Shown: positions 19,338 through 28,169 of the stretch, in pieces
How positions within the stretch are numbered: the stretch's first letter is position 1
Layout: each line of letters opens with the position of its first letter
Translations under genes and position numbers: made by a program
The notes under the pieces: model-generated
The model's input: only the letters and a program-made list of their open reading frames with translations
Told to the model about the DNA's origin: nothing
Databases searched by the model: none
Assembly: GCA_003402285.1 (NCBI GenBank)
Contig: QFXG01000009.1
Coordinates: forward strand, 79,731-143,730
Direction of reading: 5' to 3'
From: Candidatus Nitrotoga sp. SPKER
GTDB lineage: Bacteria; Pseudomonadota; Gammaproteobacteria; Burkholderiales; Gallionellaceae
Length of the DNA: 64,000 nt

Positions 19338-22145
19338 TTAGCGTTCATCCCATTCCGATCTTCGACATAGCCCGCGCATCTCGCAATACTGGCATGCTTC
19401 TGCCACCCCATGCGCGGGCAATGCTGCGCCACTGCGTATCTGTGCGAACACTTCCAACAGGCGCGCAATATTTGCCTGCGCCAGTTGAGCCATGTCCTGT
19501 GGTGGCGCAACTGCAATCACCTTGTCTTTCTCGATACTGATAAATGCGGCTTCTTCAGCCTCATACACGTAGGCATAACAAGCCAGCTGCACGTCCTCAC
19601 CTGCTTCTTTGAGCTTATTGCGTAGCCGGGCCGCATCCATCATCTTATAATCCAGCACGCGCACTGAACGACTTCTTTCGACCTTCACATCTACACGGTC
19701 TATCCGTCCATGCATAAGCAAATCATTAGTCAATGGCAATTCAAACGGTACTTCTCCACTTTGATATCGCCAGCCTTCCGCTTCATTTTTTAACTGTTCG
19801 TCCAGATACAAGGGAATTGCTTGCTGCCAACGCAATAGCCAGCCACGCGCTAAATAATCGCGTTGCACAGCAGGCGCAAAAATCTCGACACTGATGCGCA
19901 GCAGGGCCGCATCCAGATCGGCGCGCAGATGATTACCCAGCACCGGATATTGCTCATGGAAGCGCCTTAGAATGTCATGTACCCATTCACCATAATCGCG
20001 TTTCTCCACGTCTTCTCGCACTTCATCCATTTCATTGAGGTGCAGAATATGGCGGGCATAAAATTGGTAGGGACACGCTACCAGGCTGTTATAGCCGCTG
20101 GCTGAAATACGCTTCGGAATAAGGCCTGGCCGCGCAACTGGCGTAGGCCTTGCAGCCGCAGGAGGCAGTGGAAATTCTGCACTACGCATTTGCGACCTTT
20201 CAAGCAACCTATCCCATTCCCCCTTTTTGATCGTTAGATCGTCCGCATAAGCCAACTCATGCAGGGCACCCAGCATTTCGAACCAAGGGCTTAACAAATT
20301 TGCTTCACCGCTTTTGCTGGTTTGCCAGGTAACCAATACAGTGTCATTCATAACGAGTAATGCCAATAAATCATCACGCTGCTGTGCCAAATTCACTTCG
20401 CGCGTCGGCAAGCCAAGCGTAGTGCGCACCGCATCATTGAACCACCGTCCGCTGTTGTCAGCGCCCGGCAGATGTGCAGCATCACAACCGAGCATTAGCA
20501 CTGCATCAAAGCTACGCCAGCGCGTTGCGGCAAGATGGGTGAGTAAAACCGGGCTGTCGATAGATACATCACGGAAGGTGTCCTCATCGAGTTGTTGCGC
20601 CAGCCAATGCCGCCATTCGGTCAGGCTGACGCGCGTGGTATCGGCATGCAGTTCACGCTGCCAGTTTTGCAGCACCTGCAGCAACTGTAACCCGGCATCA
20701 TCCGTCTTCAGCCCCTGCGCTACACCAATTATCTCCAGGCTAGCGTAAAGCGCTTGTAACCAGCCAGACAGCGTATCGTTTTTTTTATGCAAGACCTCTG
20801 CAGCCCGACGCAACCGTATCAATGCCATCTGCATCTCAACATGACCCTGCGTCAAATCTAAAAATGCATCAAGATGCGCCACCACTCCATGCTTGCGCAC
20901 CAGTTGTTCCAGCTGATACACCGTCTGCTTACGCTCGTACACGGCTTGATCGGCAAAGATGAATGGCGATTTAAGCAGGTCAAGTAAATCCTGATAATAG
21001 AAGTCACTTTGCAATGCATCCAGCCAGCGCATTAACACCGTACTCACCGATAGTGTGGAGAATTTCCAGCCTGTTTCGTCGCATACCATTACACCAGCGC
21101 GCTCCAGCAAAGCACGCATACGCCTTGCTACTAGGCGATCTTGTGCGACGATAGCAATGTTTTTTTTACCTGCCAACAACCAGCGCCGTATCTGTACCTC
21201 AGCGGCACGCGCTTCTTGTTCCAAACCATGAGCACCAAAAAAACGCAGGCGGTGTCCCCATGCAGCGTGAGGAAAATGTTTTTGTAGGTGTACGGCTTGC
21301 TCACGCAATGACAGGGCATCCATTTCCTGAGAGAAGGAATTCTCTACCTCCTCCTTCAAGTTATCGTGCATTCCTCCATTGTTTTCCGTTGGAGCACAGT
21401 CAGAAAAATGAGGTCGACTAGAAGCAATGATGCGCATCACCGCATATTCTGGCTGTCGTGATGACATCTCGCGCAAATCAAAAATCATCACTGGCGCGCG
21501 TTTATGATATGCCTCCAGGAAGCGTGCTTCAGTCGCAGCCAGATCGGAAGTCAATAACACATACAGTGGCAACTCCGCTTGCTGCGCAAGTTGTGCCAAA
21601 CTTTGCTGATAAGCGCGTGCGGTATCAAATTCACCGCTACTGTTCATCGCATACCATAACTCATAAACTACACGTGCCTCAAACTGCATGGCGATGCCGC
21701 GCTTGGACTGATAAGCTTGTTCCAATTGCGATAGAAAATCTTCGGCATTTTGTGGCAGCGTGACATGATTTTGTGTCAGCTCATCCAGCAAAATCAACAG
21801 TTCGCGTGCGATGCTCCATAGATCAGCATCGGCAAACCAACGCCGCGCGCGCAGTGCCTGATACAAAGTAGTGATACGGCAAGTGTCAGGAATAACAGGT
21901 AGTGTGAGGGGAACAGACTGAACCCAATCAGCGAGCGTGACCATCTGTGGCAATAAAAGTGCAGGCAGATTAGCTGCACATGCCAAACTTTGTGCCAATG
22001 GTTGTAACACATGGTAATTGGGTAACAAAACCCTGGCACGGCGCAGATCAGGTATTTCGTGAGAGTGCTGCGTCAAAATAACACGTGCAACAGAATCAAA
22101 AAAAACAGTGGCGTTTGATGCATTACTTTGCGGTATCGGGTTCAA
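19338..22145 (-). CDS. AddB-type PD-(D/E)XK nuclease with iron-sulfur cysteines
   Basis: This 935-residue partner of the AddA-like helicase has an N-terminal inactivated helicase part (VLLPNYHVLQPLAQSLA at about 43-59, lacking a Walker A loop). The C-terminal PD-(D/E)XK nuclease carries HGRIDRVDVKVE and VLDYKMMDA. A cysteine in LVACPYQFYARHIL together with three in the C-terminal AEACQYCEMRGLCRRS matches the four-cysteine iron-sulfur staple that frames AddB nuclease domains. The family loads RecA and repairs double-strand breaks. The gene precedes the AddA-like gene in a leftward operon, the usual addB-addA order. Confidence 0.88.
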   Translation of the reverse strand: MNPIPQSNASNATVFFDSVARVILTQHSHEIPDLRRARVLLPNYHVLQPLAQSLACAANLPALLLPQMVTLADWVQSVPLTLPVIPDTCRITTLYQALRARRWFADADLWSIARELLILLDELTQNHVTLPQNAEDFLSQLEQAYQSKRGIAMQFEARVVYELWYAMNSSGEFDTARAYQQSLAQLAQQAELPLYVLLTSDLAATEARFLEAYHKRAPVMIFDLREMSSRQPEYAVMRIIASSRPHFSDCAPTENNGGMHDNLKEEVENSFSQEMDALSLREQAVHLQKHFPHAAWGHRLRFFGAHGLEQEARAAEVQIRRWLLAGKKNIAIVAQDRLVARRMRALLERAGVMVCDETGWKFSTLSVSTVLMRWLDALQSDFYYQDLLDLLKSPFIFADQAVYERKQTVYQLEQLVRKHGVVAHLDAFLDLTQGHVEMQMALIRLRRAAEVLHKKNDTLSGWLQALYASLEIIGVAQGLKTDDAGLQLLQVLQNWQRELHADTTRVSLTEWRHWLAQQLDEDTFRDVSIDSPVLLTHLAATRWRSFDAVLMLGCDAAHLPGADNSGRWFNDAVRTTLGLPTREVNLAQQRDDLLALLVMNDTVLVTWQTSKSGEANLLSPWFEMLGALHELAYADDLTIKKGEWDRLLERSQMRSAEFPLPPAAARPTPVARPGLIPKRISASGYNSLVACPYQFYARHILHLNEMDEVREDVEKRDYGEWVHDILRRFHEQYPVLGNHLRADLDAALLRISVEIFAPAVQRDYLARGWLLRWQQAIPLYLDEQLKNEAEGWRYQSGEVPFELPLTNDLLMHGRIDRVDVKVERSRSVRVLDYKMMDAARLRNKLKEAGEDVQLACYAYVYEAEEAAFISIEKDKVIAVAPPQDMAQLAQANIARLLEVFAQIRSGAALPAHGVAEACQYCEMRGLCRRSEWDER

Positions 22146-22404
22146 CGCTTATTACCTCTATCGCCATTCCCGCGCAGACGAGCGTCATCAATATTTATCG
22201 ATTGAAAGATACATAACACATACCACTGATGTACGGTGTATACCCATGTTCTTCACGACTGCTTGCGCAGAAATGAAGAACTATGAGCGTTTAACGATAC
22301 CACTGGAGCAATAAATAACGAGGAGAGGCACTAACACTTTCAGTTTCTCTATCAACAGATAGAGCACTTTAAAACATATTCACGCAATGCAAGAATGAAG
22401 CATT
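22146..22404. other. Intergenic upstream of the AddB-like gene
   Basis: 259 bases between leftward fdxA and addB-like genes. They hold a 7-bp hairpin (22347-22364) and presumably the helicase-operon promoter, which I could not place. Confidence 0.4.
22347..22364 (-). terminator. Possible terminator hairpin after fdxA
   Basis: CTCTATC-AACA-GATAGAG is a perfect 7-bp stem 41 bases beyond the fdxA stop. It lacks a T run on the leftward strand, so the call is weak. Confidence 0.3.
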
Positions 22405-22827
22405 TCAGCGCATCAGCAGCTTATCCATTCCTGTCAAGCCATCTTCATCTTTTCCATCCTTTGACCCACCAGGATAGTTCCGTTCCTCTTCGCCAGGAGC
22501 ATATTCCCTCTCCAAGAGATGTAGCTTGTCCTTCACTTCTTTCCATTCATCTGCGTCGGCAGGTGGATCCTTTTTCTCGACAATACACTTCCATACCTTA
22601 CAGAGCTCTGCATTCAGCGCACTGAATTGCCGCTGATCTTCTGGCAAATCATCCTCGGCATAAATTGCATTGACTGGACATTCGGCAACGCACAGCGTGC
22701 AATCTATGCATTCATCCGGGTCGATCACCAAACTGTTCGGCCCTTCGTAAAAACAGTCCACCGGACAAACCTCAACACAATCAGTATATTTGCATTTAAT
22801 ACAAGCTTCGGTAACTACGTAAGTCAT
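22405..22827 (-). CDS. fdxA: 7Fe ferredoxin with C-terminal extension
   Basis: This soluble electron carrier is predicted to hold one 3Fe-4S and one 4Fe-4S cluster. Cysteines at 9, 12, 17, 21 and 25 and the canonical C40-x2-C43-x2-C46-x3-C50-P set match the FdxA family, where the N-terminal set binds the 3Fe cluster. The core is followed by the usual helical tail ([11 protein letters not shown], about 91-101). The protein then runs on to 140 residues, about 30 longer than common 107-residue FdxA proteins, with a charged, glycine- and aspartate-rich end ([11 protein letters not shown]). It is transcribed away from the accessory island, sharing 127 bases of upstream DNA with it. Confidence 0.9.
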   Translation of the reverse strand: MTYVVTEACIKCKYTDCVEVCPVDCFYEGPNSLVIDPDECIDCTLCVAECPVNAIYAEDDLPEDQRQFSALNAELCKVWKCIVEKKDPPADADEWKEVKDKLHLLEREYAPGEEERNYPGGSKDGKDEDGLTGMDKLLMR

Positions 22828-22954
22828 GGATTCAAACTCCTATTGAAATATGTTTGCTATTTTAAACAAAATACAGGTTAGTGTCAGCTATAGCGACCTA
22901 ATTATTCAATAAATTGGTATAGTTCTGAGCCTGTCTTACATTAACGGTGATTTA

Positions 22955-24196
22955 ATGCTTACAGACAAAATAAAAATTGAATCTTCGATCAAGCTAGAGC
23001 AATGTGAGAAATTCATTGAACAAATAGGGTCAGGAGATTATCCATTACTCGAACTTCCCCCCCGCTTAACTGGATTTGGCGCTCTCGGTTTAGAAGCTAG
23101 CCTTGTTCATCTTATTATTGCGTGGGCACGTACTTCGAAAAACTCGACACTTGTTCTACCAGTATCCCCTGAAAAGGTTTCCACTTTCCTTTCTGACCTT
23201 TGCACAACTGTATACGGATTTGTTGCACTGGCTTGTGCAAAAAGTGTAAATGACAAGAGTGGATCGCTCATACCTCCCCAAGATATAAAAAAATTGGTAA
23301 CCGCTCGCTTAAAGGAGTTTGACAATACCGACACCCCTCGAATGTTCGCGCAGGATGAGGGCATTTCATTCATATCTGTTTATGGTGGGCAATACGAGCA
23401 TGGACGTTGGATGTTTACCGCACCGTCAATCACTAAACCTCCTAAACTCCAATCGCCACAACAACTAGTAAGGCTAATAGGAAGGTGTATTGAACAAATC
23501 ATCCCAAATAAATTTTTGGACAGGTTTGATAAAGAACGTTTGAATAATTTAGGTTTGGTTGCTTTTGAATTGCTGGAGAATGCTTATCAGCATGGTCGCT
23601 TGGACGAGTTTGCGGATCCCATAAAAATCGGCGTTCGAGGTATCTCGATCAGAGTTATCGAAATCGACATTGATTCATCAGACATAGTGGCAGGTGGGAA
23701 TAAGGGGGTTAGCCTTTATTTAATACGTCGTGCGCTAAAAGACAAGGGGAAAGAAAATTTATTTTTCGAAATGACAGTGTTTGATAGCGGAATTGGATAT
23801 AGACGCTGGATTAATGCTCGCTGCAATGAAAATCATGACACGCGGGAATATCGTGATAAATCAGAATTGGAAACCATTCAAGATTGCCTGCTACACCATG
23901 CAACATCAAAAACTATTGCCGGTTCAGGCATAGGCCTTGTTAGAGTAATTCGATTACTTAAATCTATGTTTGGTTTTGTTCGTATTCGAACTGGACAAAG
24001 TTGCTATTACGCGCGCCTAGATATGACACTTGATGGTCGCCCAATATTACTACGTGGGAATTACGATGAAATAAATAACCCAGATATCAAATTAGAGGAA
24101 TGGTTTCCCAATAGGCCCCTAGGCGAATCCAGCGGCACATCAGTAACTTTTTGCATCCCGCTTACGAATTGGATGAAAGCTGACAACAATGACTAG
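22955..24196 (+). CDS. GHKL-type ATPase, first gene of accessory island
   Basis: I recognise a histidine-kinase-like (GHKL) ATP-binding fold but no named family. The 413-residue protein has the N-box FELLENAYQH at 204-213 (acidic Glu206 and Asn209), G1 box VFDSGIGY at 275-282 and G2 box AGSGIGLVRV at 322-331. There is no HisKA phosphoacceptor domain, receiver or membrane helix. The N-terminal 180 residues, with LPPRLTGFGALGLEASLVHLI at about 34-54, are unassigned and might be STAS-like. A GGTGA-like ribosome binding site precedes the ATG. The last eight bases overlap the next gene, so the two are coupled. Base composition is lower in G+C than the neighbours. Regulatory ATPase or sensor of a defence-type system is an inference. 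Confidence 0.8.
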   Translation: MLTDKIKIESSIKLEQCEKFIEQIGSGDYPLLELPPRLTGFGALGLEASLVHLIIAWARTSKNSTLVLPVSPEKVSTFLSDLCTTVYGFVALACAKSVNDKSGSLIPPQDIKKLVTARLKEFDNTDTPRMFAQDEGISFISVYGGQYEHGRWMFTAPSITKPPKLQSPQQLVRLIGRCIEQIIPNKFLDRFDKERLNNLGLVAFELLENAYQHGRLDEFADPIKIGVRGISIRVIEIDIDSSDIVAGGNKGVSLYLIRRALKDKGKENLFFEMTVFDSGIGYRRWINARCNENHDTREYRDKSELETIQDCLLHHATSKTIAGSGIGLVRVIRLLKSMFGFVRIRTGQSCYYARLDMTLDGRPILLRGNYDEINNPDIKLEEWFPNRPLGESSGTSVTFCIPLTNWMKADNND

Positions 24197-26396
24197 ACTT
24201 TTTTCATTTCGTGGCGAAGTAACGTGGAGCGTACAACGTGCCGATGTTATATTCATATACATCCCTATATGCGAAATAGCCCCTAGTGACATAGAACGAA
24301 GGTTGGTTGATCAACTAGGTGACGGAGGTATTAGCCCAGATTTCATCGTGTTTATTACACCGTTCTCCCAAATTGAAGATGTTGTTATCACTTTAGGCAA
24401 TGAACTACTTTCTGAGCGATTTGATAACTTAAAAAGATGTAAAGGAATTGTCTTAGCCCCGTTCAATAAATGGGGAAGCTTCGTTAATCTTAATTGGATT
24501 AAATACGATAATACAGGCGTTCCCCATCCAGATTCCAATCAACTTCTTGTTTCGGCTCGGAACGCTGGTTTCGCTTGTCTTACAGGCAGCAATGGGGTTA
24601 TTACGAAAGCACCGCCGGGAACCTATTTTCGCAACCCCTCGCAGAATCCGAGATCATATTTCATTCGCGCTGCGCTACTTTGCAGGAACAGCGTAGAAGC
24701 ATCGTTCGTCTCCTTTGCCTTACTGCCATTGGTTGCCAAAGCTGAAGTAATTTATAGAAAAGCTCCAAACATAATTTGGGTAGATACGGTTAGTATTGCT
24801 TACATTGCTTATGCGTTGTCTGAACTGTGCATTCATCTTGGGGCCCTTTCCGCAAAGCCAGAAATTAGATCATATAGCTCTTATGGCGGGCTATCGGACA
24901 CCGCCCCAGAGACTGGCGACTACCCAATATTTCTTATTTCAGCGTCAACGTCCGGAGGAATGGCTAGGGATTTAGTTGCTCGTACCGGCGGTAGAGTCCA
25001 GCAAGAAATAATCGGCACTATTCTTGGGTCTTTTGAAGAGAAGTTTCCTCAACTGCTGTACTCAATCCCTGAGCGTCAGCAGGGCCCGAATATCGAATCA
25101 GTTAATACCTTACGTGAAATTTTGGTGAGCGGCGAGGATTTTCTTTTTAGTCCAGGTGAACCCATTCCGGTTGTGCTTAAACGCATCCATCTTCCTAAGC
25201 TTTTTTCAGAGAACTTTAAAAGTATTCAAGGTAAGGGGCTAATTCATCATTTCAAACGATTGAGTGCAGACAAAAAGCCTAAAGCCTTTTTTATTGATGG
25301 AGCTCTTTTGGCGGCAGATAATGACTTTAGGCATTGGGTAGTAAGTAAGGCAAAAGGCATGTTACCTGGTACAGTTAACCGAATTGTTTATCAAAATGAC
25401 GAAGGATCTAGGCGCATGGCCGAGATAGTTCGTGACGCCCTAAAGCCTTTCAGAAATGAGCTTCCAATATCTTCCGTTGAGGAAATTGAAAAACTCCCGC
25501 CTCAAAATGACGAAACTGTAGCGATTGTAGCGGCCGTGGCTGGAAGCGGAATGGAGCTAATGCGGATTACAAAAGCCCTTCGACAATATCAGCCGGAAGG
25601 ATCTAGGTTTTTTCTCATCGGCACTGTGTTAGCGCGAAGCTATATGCAGTTAGAACAGTTTAAAGCGAACTTGAAGCTCGCAGACAAAACGTTGTCTTAT
25701 GCAGTGGAGACGTGGGGCGACTTCGCTACATCCACTGTAGCACTTCACGAATACCATGTTCGTGAAGTGAACTTACTCAAAGAGATTGTGGGCACTTCAG
25801 ATAATACTGACCTCAATCAATTTGCAGAAAACCGACTGGACTCTATTCAAGCTCAAGGCGTAGTACACGAAGGCTTGCCTAGAAGTGAGCCGTTCATTAG
25901 CATGTCTGGCGATGATGCGTCGTTTGACCTCAGCAAGGGCTTTGCGCTCTGGGGAAATTTCAATAATAGGAGGTGTCCAATTGACGTTCTGTTCACTGTT
26001 TCCTGCTGGTTACAAAATGCACGCGAAGGCAGATCGCTTGCGCATTCCGAACGCCTTGATGGTGGAGGGTTTCAACAGGCAATAATTGCCCCTGACTGCT
26101 TCTTACGCTTTACGGATCCAGTAATTCAGGTGTCGATTTTACGGTGCGCTCATGACAGTGAGTTGGACTATCGTTCATCATTGACGGCGAGCCCACGAGC
26201 CGCAGAGATAATTTCGAAATTTCTAGGATTGGGGGAAGAATCAGTTACAGAACTCCTGATGGCTTTGGTGTTAAAACGAATACGCTTAAGAAGGGAAGAT
26301 AAAGATCGAGTAAGCGCTGAAGCAATGAACGTTTTTAGCGATAAAAAAGCATTCCTTCATGAATTGGCCCGCAGATACTCTGAGCTCAAAGAATGA
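24189..26396 (+). CDS. Large protein of unknown function with phosphoribosyltransferase-like loops
   Basis: I do not recognise this 735-residue protein. Two parts resemble Rossmann-like phosphoribosyltransferase cores. One is at about 230-270 (SSYGGLSD, then PIFLISASTSGGMARDLVARTG). The other, at about 443-480, has VAIVAAVAGSGMELMRITKAL sitting where the PRPP loop of a transferase would read VVDD-x5-G. Both acidic residues are replaced by alanine, so the second loop is probably not a normal catalytic site. No membrane helix, nuclease or protease motif was seen. The ATG lies within the end of the upstream GHKL gene (ATGACTAG overlap). A MazG-like gene follows after 43 bases. The pairing suggests a common nucleotide-related task. 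Confidence 0.75.
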   Translation: MTRLFSFRGEVTWSVQRADVIFIYIPICEIAPSDIERRLVDQLGDGGISPDFIVFITPFSQIEDVVITLGNELLSERFDNLKRCKGIVLAPFNKWGSFVNLNWIKYDNTGVPHPDSNQLLVSARNAGFACLTGSNGVITKAPPGTYFRNPSQNPRSYFIRAALLCRNSVEASFVSFALLPLVAKAEVIYRKAPNIIWVDTVSIAYIAYALSELCIHLGALSAKPEIRSYSSYGGLSDTAPETGDYPIFLISASTSGGMARDLVARTGGRVQQEIIGTILGSFEEKFPQLLYSIPERQQGPNIESVNTLREILVSGEDFLFSPGEPIPVVLKRIHLPKLFSENFKSIQGKGLIHHFKRLSADKKPKAFFIDGALLAADNDFRHWVVSKAKGMLPGTVNRIVYQNDEGSRRMAEIVRDALKPFRNELPISSVEEIEKLPPQNDETVAIVAAVAGSGMELMRITKALRQYQPEGSRFFLIGTVLARSYMQLEQFKANLKLADKTLSYAVETWGDFATSTVALHEYHVREVNLLKEIVGTSDNTDLNQFAENRLDSIQAQGVVHEGLPRSEPFISMSGDDASFDLSKGFALWGNFNNRRCPIDVLFTVSCWLQNAREGRSLAHSERLDGGGFQQAIIAPDCFLRFTDPVIQVSILRCAHDSELDYRSSLTASPRAAEIISKFLGLGEESVTELLMALVLKRIRLRREDKDRVSAEAMNVFSDKKAFLHELARRYSELKE

Positions 26397-26439
26397 CCCC
26401 GCTTAAGAATCAAAATATTTAGAAAATTGAAAGGAAAAT

Positions 26440-26871
26440 ATGAATACGTTTGCAAGTCGTATCAAAGCAATGAATAGTATGTATAAGCTGCCTATACATG
26501 AAACACCTTCTTTGCCATTACATCCAATTGTTCGGTTGAGTAAATTCAAAAAAACATTGATGGATGAGGTGCATGAAATTGACGACATTTCATCTATCCA
26601 TGATCCTGTAGATCGAATGGTTGCTATAGCGGACTTACTCGGAGATGTCATTGTTTATTGCCGATCTGAAGCACTGAAATATGGTATACCTCTTGAAGAA
26701 GTTCTTGACATAATAATGGATAGTAATGAAAGTAAACTGGACTCTGATGGCAAGCCGATCTATAACTCAGAAGGTAAATTTCTGAAAGGGCCCAATTACT
26801 GGAAGCCAGAACCTAAAATTAAAGAATTGATCCTCGCAATGGGCGGCGTCAGTACTGGCAATTGGGAATAA
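26440..26871 (+). CDS. MazG-like nucleoside-triphosphate pyrophosphohydrolase
   Basis: This 143-residue all-helical protein has the acidic signature of the MazG/PRA-PH superfamily: Glu43 and Glu46 in LMDEVHEIDD, and Asp65 and Asp69 in ADLLGDVIVYC. After the core comes MDSNESKLDSDGKPI and FLKGPNYWKPEP (about 93-125). That tail is typical of phosphoribosyl-ATP-pyrophosphohydrolase-like proteins common in phages and accessory regions. Enzymes of this fold hydrolyse NTPs or dNTPs to monophosphates and pyrophosphate, using magnesium. Its place as third gene of the island, in the same direction, suggests it acts with the two preceding proteins. Its substrate is unknown. Confidence 0.8.
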   Translation: MNTFASRIKAMNSMYKLPIHETPSLPLHPIVRLSKFKKTLMDEVHEIDDISSIHDPVDRMVAIADLLGDVIVYCRSEALKYGIPLEEVLDIIMDSNESKLDSDGKPIYNSEGKFLKGPNYWKPEPKIKELILAMGGVSTGNWE

Positions 26872-27075
26872 TGAAATTAATTGGCGCGGATCGACACGTT
26901 AAAGCCAGTCGTACCGATTAGTTTTGCTAGATTTTCATGCCCGCTTCACCCTTAGAGGTGGTACATCCAAGAAGCCAAACCGACAGCTATTCCAGCAAAC
27001 CGCCGCAGTCCGCAACATGAACTCATAATTGTGGTCAGACTTTAAGGGAAGACTTCAGAGTCTGACACAATTCCT
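26872..27075. other. Intergenic between convergent island and folE2
   Basis: About 200 bases with no gene. The right end carries the long inverted repeat at 27027-27072. No tRNA or attachment-site duplicate was seen. Confidence 0.45.
27027..27072. terminator. Long inverted repeat between convergent genes
   Basis: AATTGTG-g-TCAGACT (27027-27041) pairs with AGTCTGA-CACAATT (27059-27072). That is 14 base pairs with one bulged G and a 17-base loop. It lies just beyond the folE2 stop and downstream of the MazG-like gene. No T run follows on either strand, so it may be a bidirectional transcript end or the remnant of an element boundary. Confidence 0.5.
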
Positions 27076-27882
27076 TCAGTTGTTCACATTTCTATCCCAC
27101 TCTATCAATGCATAAGCCGAATGATTATGTATGGATTCAAAATTCTCCGATTCAACCACATACGCCTCAATACGTTCATCACGATTTAGCGCTGCTGCGA
27201 CATCGCGCACCATGTCTTCAACAAACTTGGGGTTATCATAAGCTCGCTCAGTGACAAATTTTTCATCGGGACGCTTAAGTAAGCCATACAGTTCGCAAGA
27301 TGCCTGCTCCTCGGCATAACGCACCACCTCTTCTATCCATACAGAGCGGCTGGTACGCACGGTAATAGTCACGTGTGAACGTTGATTGTGCGCGCCTCGC
27401 TCAGATATTTTTTTGGAGCATGGGCACAAACTGGTTACCGGCACTACTACCTTCATGGTGAAACGGTATTGCCCGTTGTTAATTTCGCCAATAAAGGTAA
27501 CGTCGTAGTCCAACAAGCTCTGCACGCTAGATACCGGGGCCGTCTTATTGATAAAATAAGGGAAGCTCATTTCGATGTGGCCGGACTTTGCCTCTAATTT
27601 CTCCACCATCTCACGTAAAATGCTTTCAAATGACTCTACAGAAATCTCCCGCCCATGATGGTTGAGTATCTCAACAAAGCGCGACATGTGCGTGCCTTTG
27701 AAGTTATGCGGCAAGTGCACATACATATTAAAAGTGGCAACGGTATGCTGCACCCCCGCGTTTTTATCTTTAACTTGCACTGGATGACGAATACTCTTGA
27801 TGCCGACTTTATTAATCGCCAGATGGCGCGTATCGGCCATATTTTGTACATCAGGAATAAGTGTAGCCTGGGGAGAGTTCAT
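27076..27882 (-). CDS. folE2: GTP cyclohydrolase I, type IB
   Basis: It opens GTP to dihydroneopterin triphosphate, the entry step to folate, and is the metal-flexible alternative to FolE. The 268-residue protein has the family core [21 protein letters not shown], with its conserved cysteine, and the C-terminal [16 protein letters not shown]. FolE2 is zinc-regulated in many bacteria, but I found no clear Zur site in the upstream DNA. It stands alone and leftward. folP, a later gene of the same pathway, is at 54470. Confidence 0.95.
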   Translation of the reverse strand: MNSPQATLIPDVQNMADTRHLAINKVGIKSIRHPVQVKDKNAGVQHTVATFNMYVHLPHNFKGTHMSRFVEILNHHGREISVESFESILREMVEKLEAKSGHIEMSFPYFINKTAPVSSVQSLLDYDVTFIGEINNGQYRFTMKVVVPVTSLCPCSKKISERGAHNQRSHVTITVRTSRSVWIEEVVRYAEEQASCELYGLLKRPDEKFVTERAYDNPKFVEDMVRDVAAALNRDERIEAYVVESENFESIHNHSAYALIEWDRNVNN

Positions 27883-28126
27883 GTTTGCGCAATGTAATAG
27901 CTAGATAGATACAAGAATTCGGATAAATTTAATGACATTAATCATAGTCTGTAGCGTTATCAGACTACCTTACTAACGAGGTTACTGACTACCAAAAAGG
28001 TAGGTTAACTCAGCGTGGATACAGACAGAAAGTCGTTTAACCGCATTAAGCTAAACGCACGTCAGTCAAAGTATTTAAGATCATAAACAAATATTCAATA
28101 CGACGGACATACAGGTCAAACTTTGC
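27883..28126. other. Intergenic upstream of folE2
   Basis: AT-rich spacer expected to hold the folE2 promoter. I see no gene, no unambiguous promoter and no recognisable zinc-regulator box. Confidence 0.4.
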
Positions 28127-28154
28127 GGATTCCCCTGGAGGACCAGGGGAATCC
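28127..28154 (-). terminator. Strong hairpin after the peroxiredoxin gene
   Basis: GGATTCCCCTGG-AGGA-CCAGGGGAATCC is a perfect 12-bp stem with a four-base loop, 15 bases beyond the stop codon. The T run after it on the leftward strand is poor (GCAAAGTTTG), so it may mainly protect the mRNA end. Confidence 0.6.
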
Positions 28155-28169
28155 CTCACAAATCACCTT

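Noticed and set aside
19307..19516. Longer N-terminus for the AddA-like protein
   Set aside because: It would overlap the AddB-like gene by 179 bases and adds a Trp/His/Arg-rich stretch unlike AddA. The ATG at 19306 has a good ribosome binding site.
16048..22039. Many long frames antisense to the AddA/AddB-like genes
   Set aside because: They lie wholly opposite conserved coding sequence, show no domain and lack ribosome binding sites. They are shadows of codon bias.
26872..27075. Possible tRNA or attachment site beside the island
   Set aside because: I tried both strands for a cloverleaf and for a duplicate of the sequence left of 22955 and found neither.
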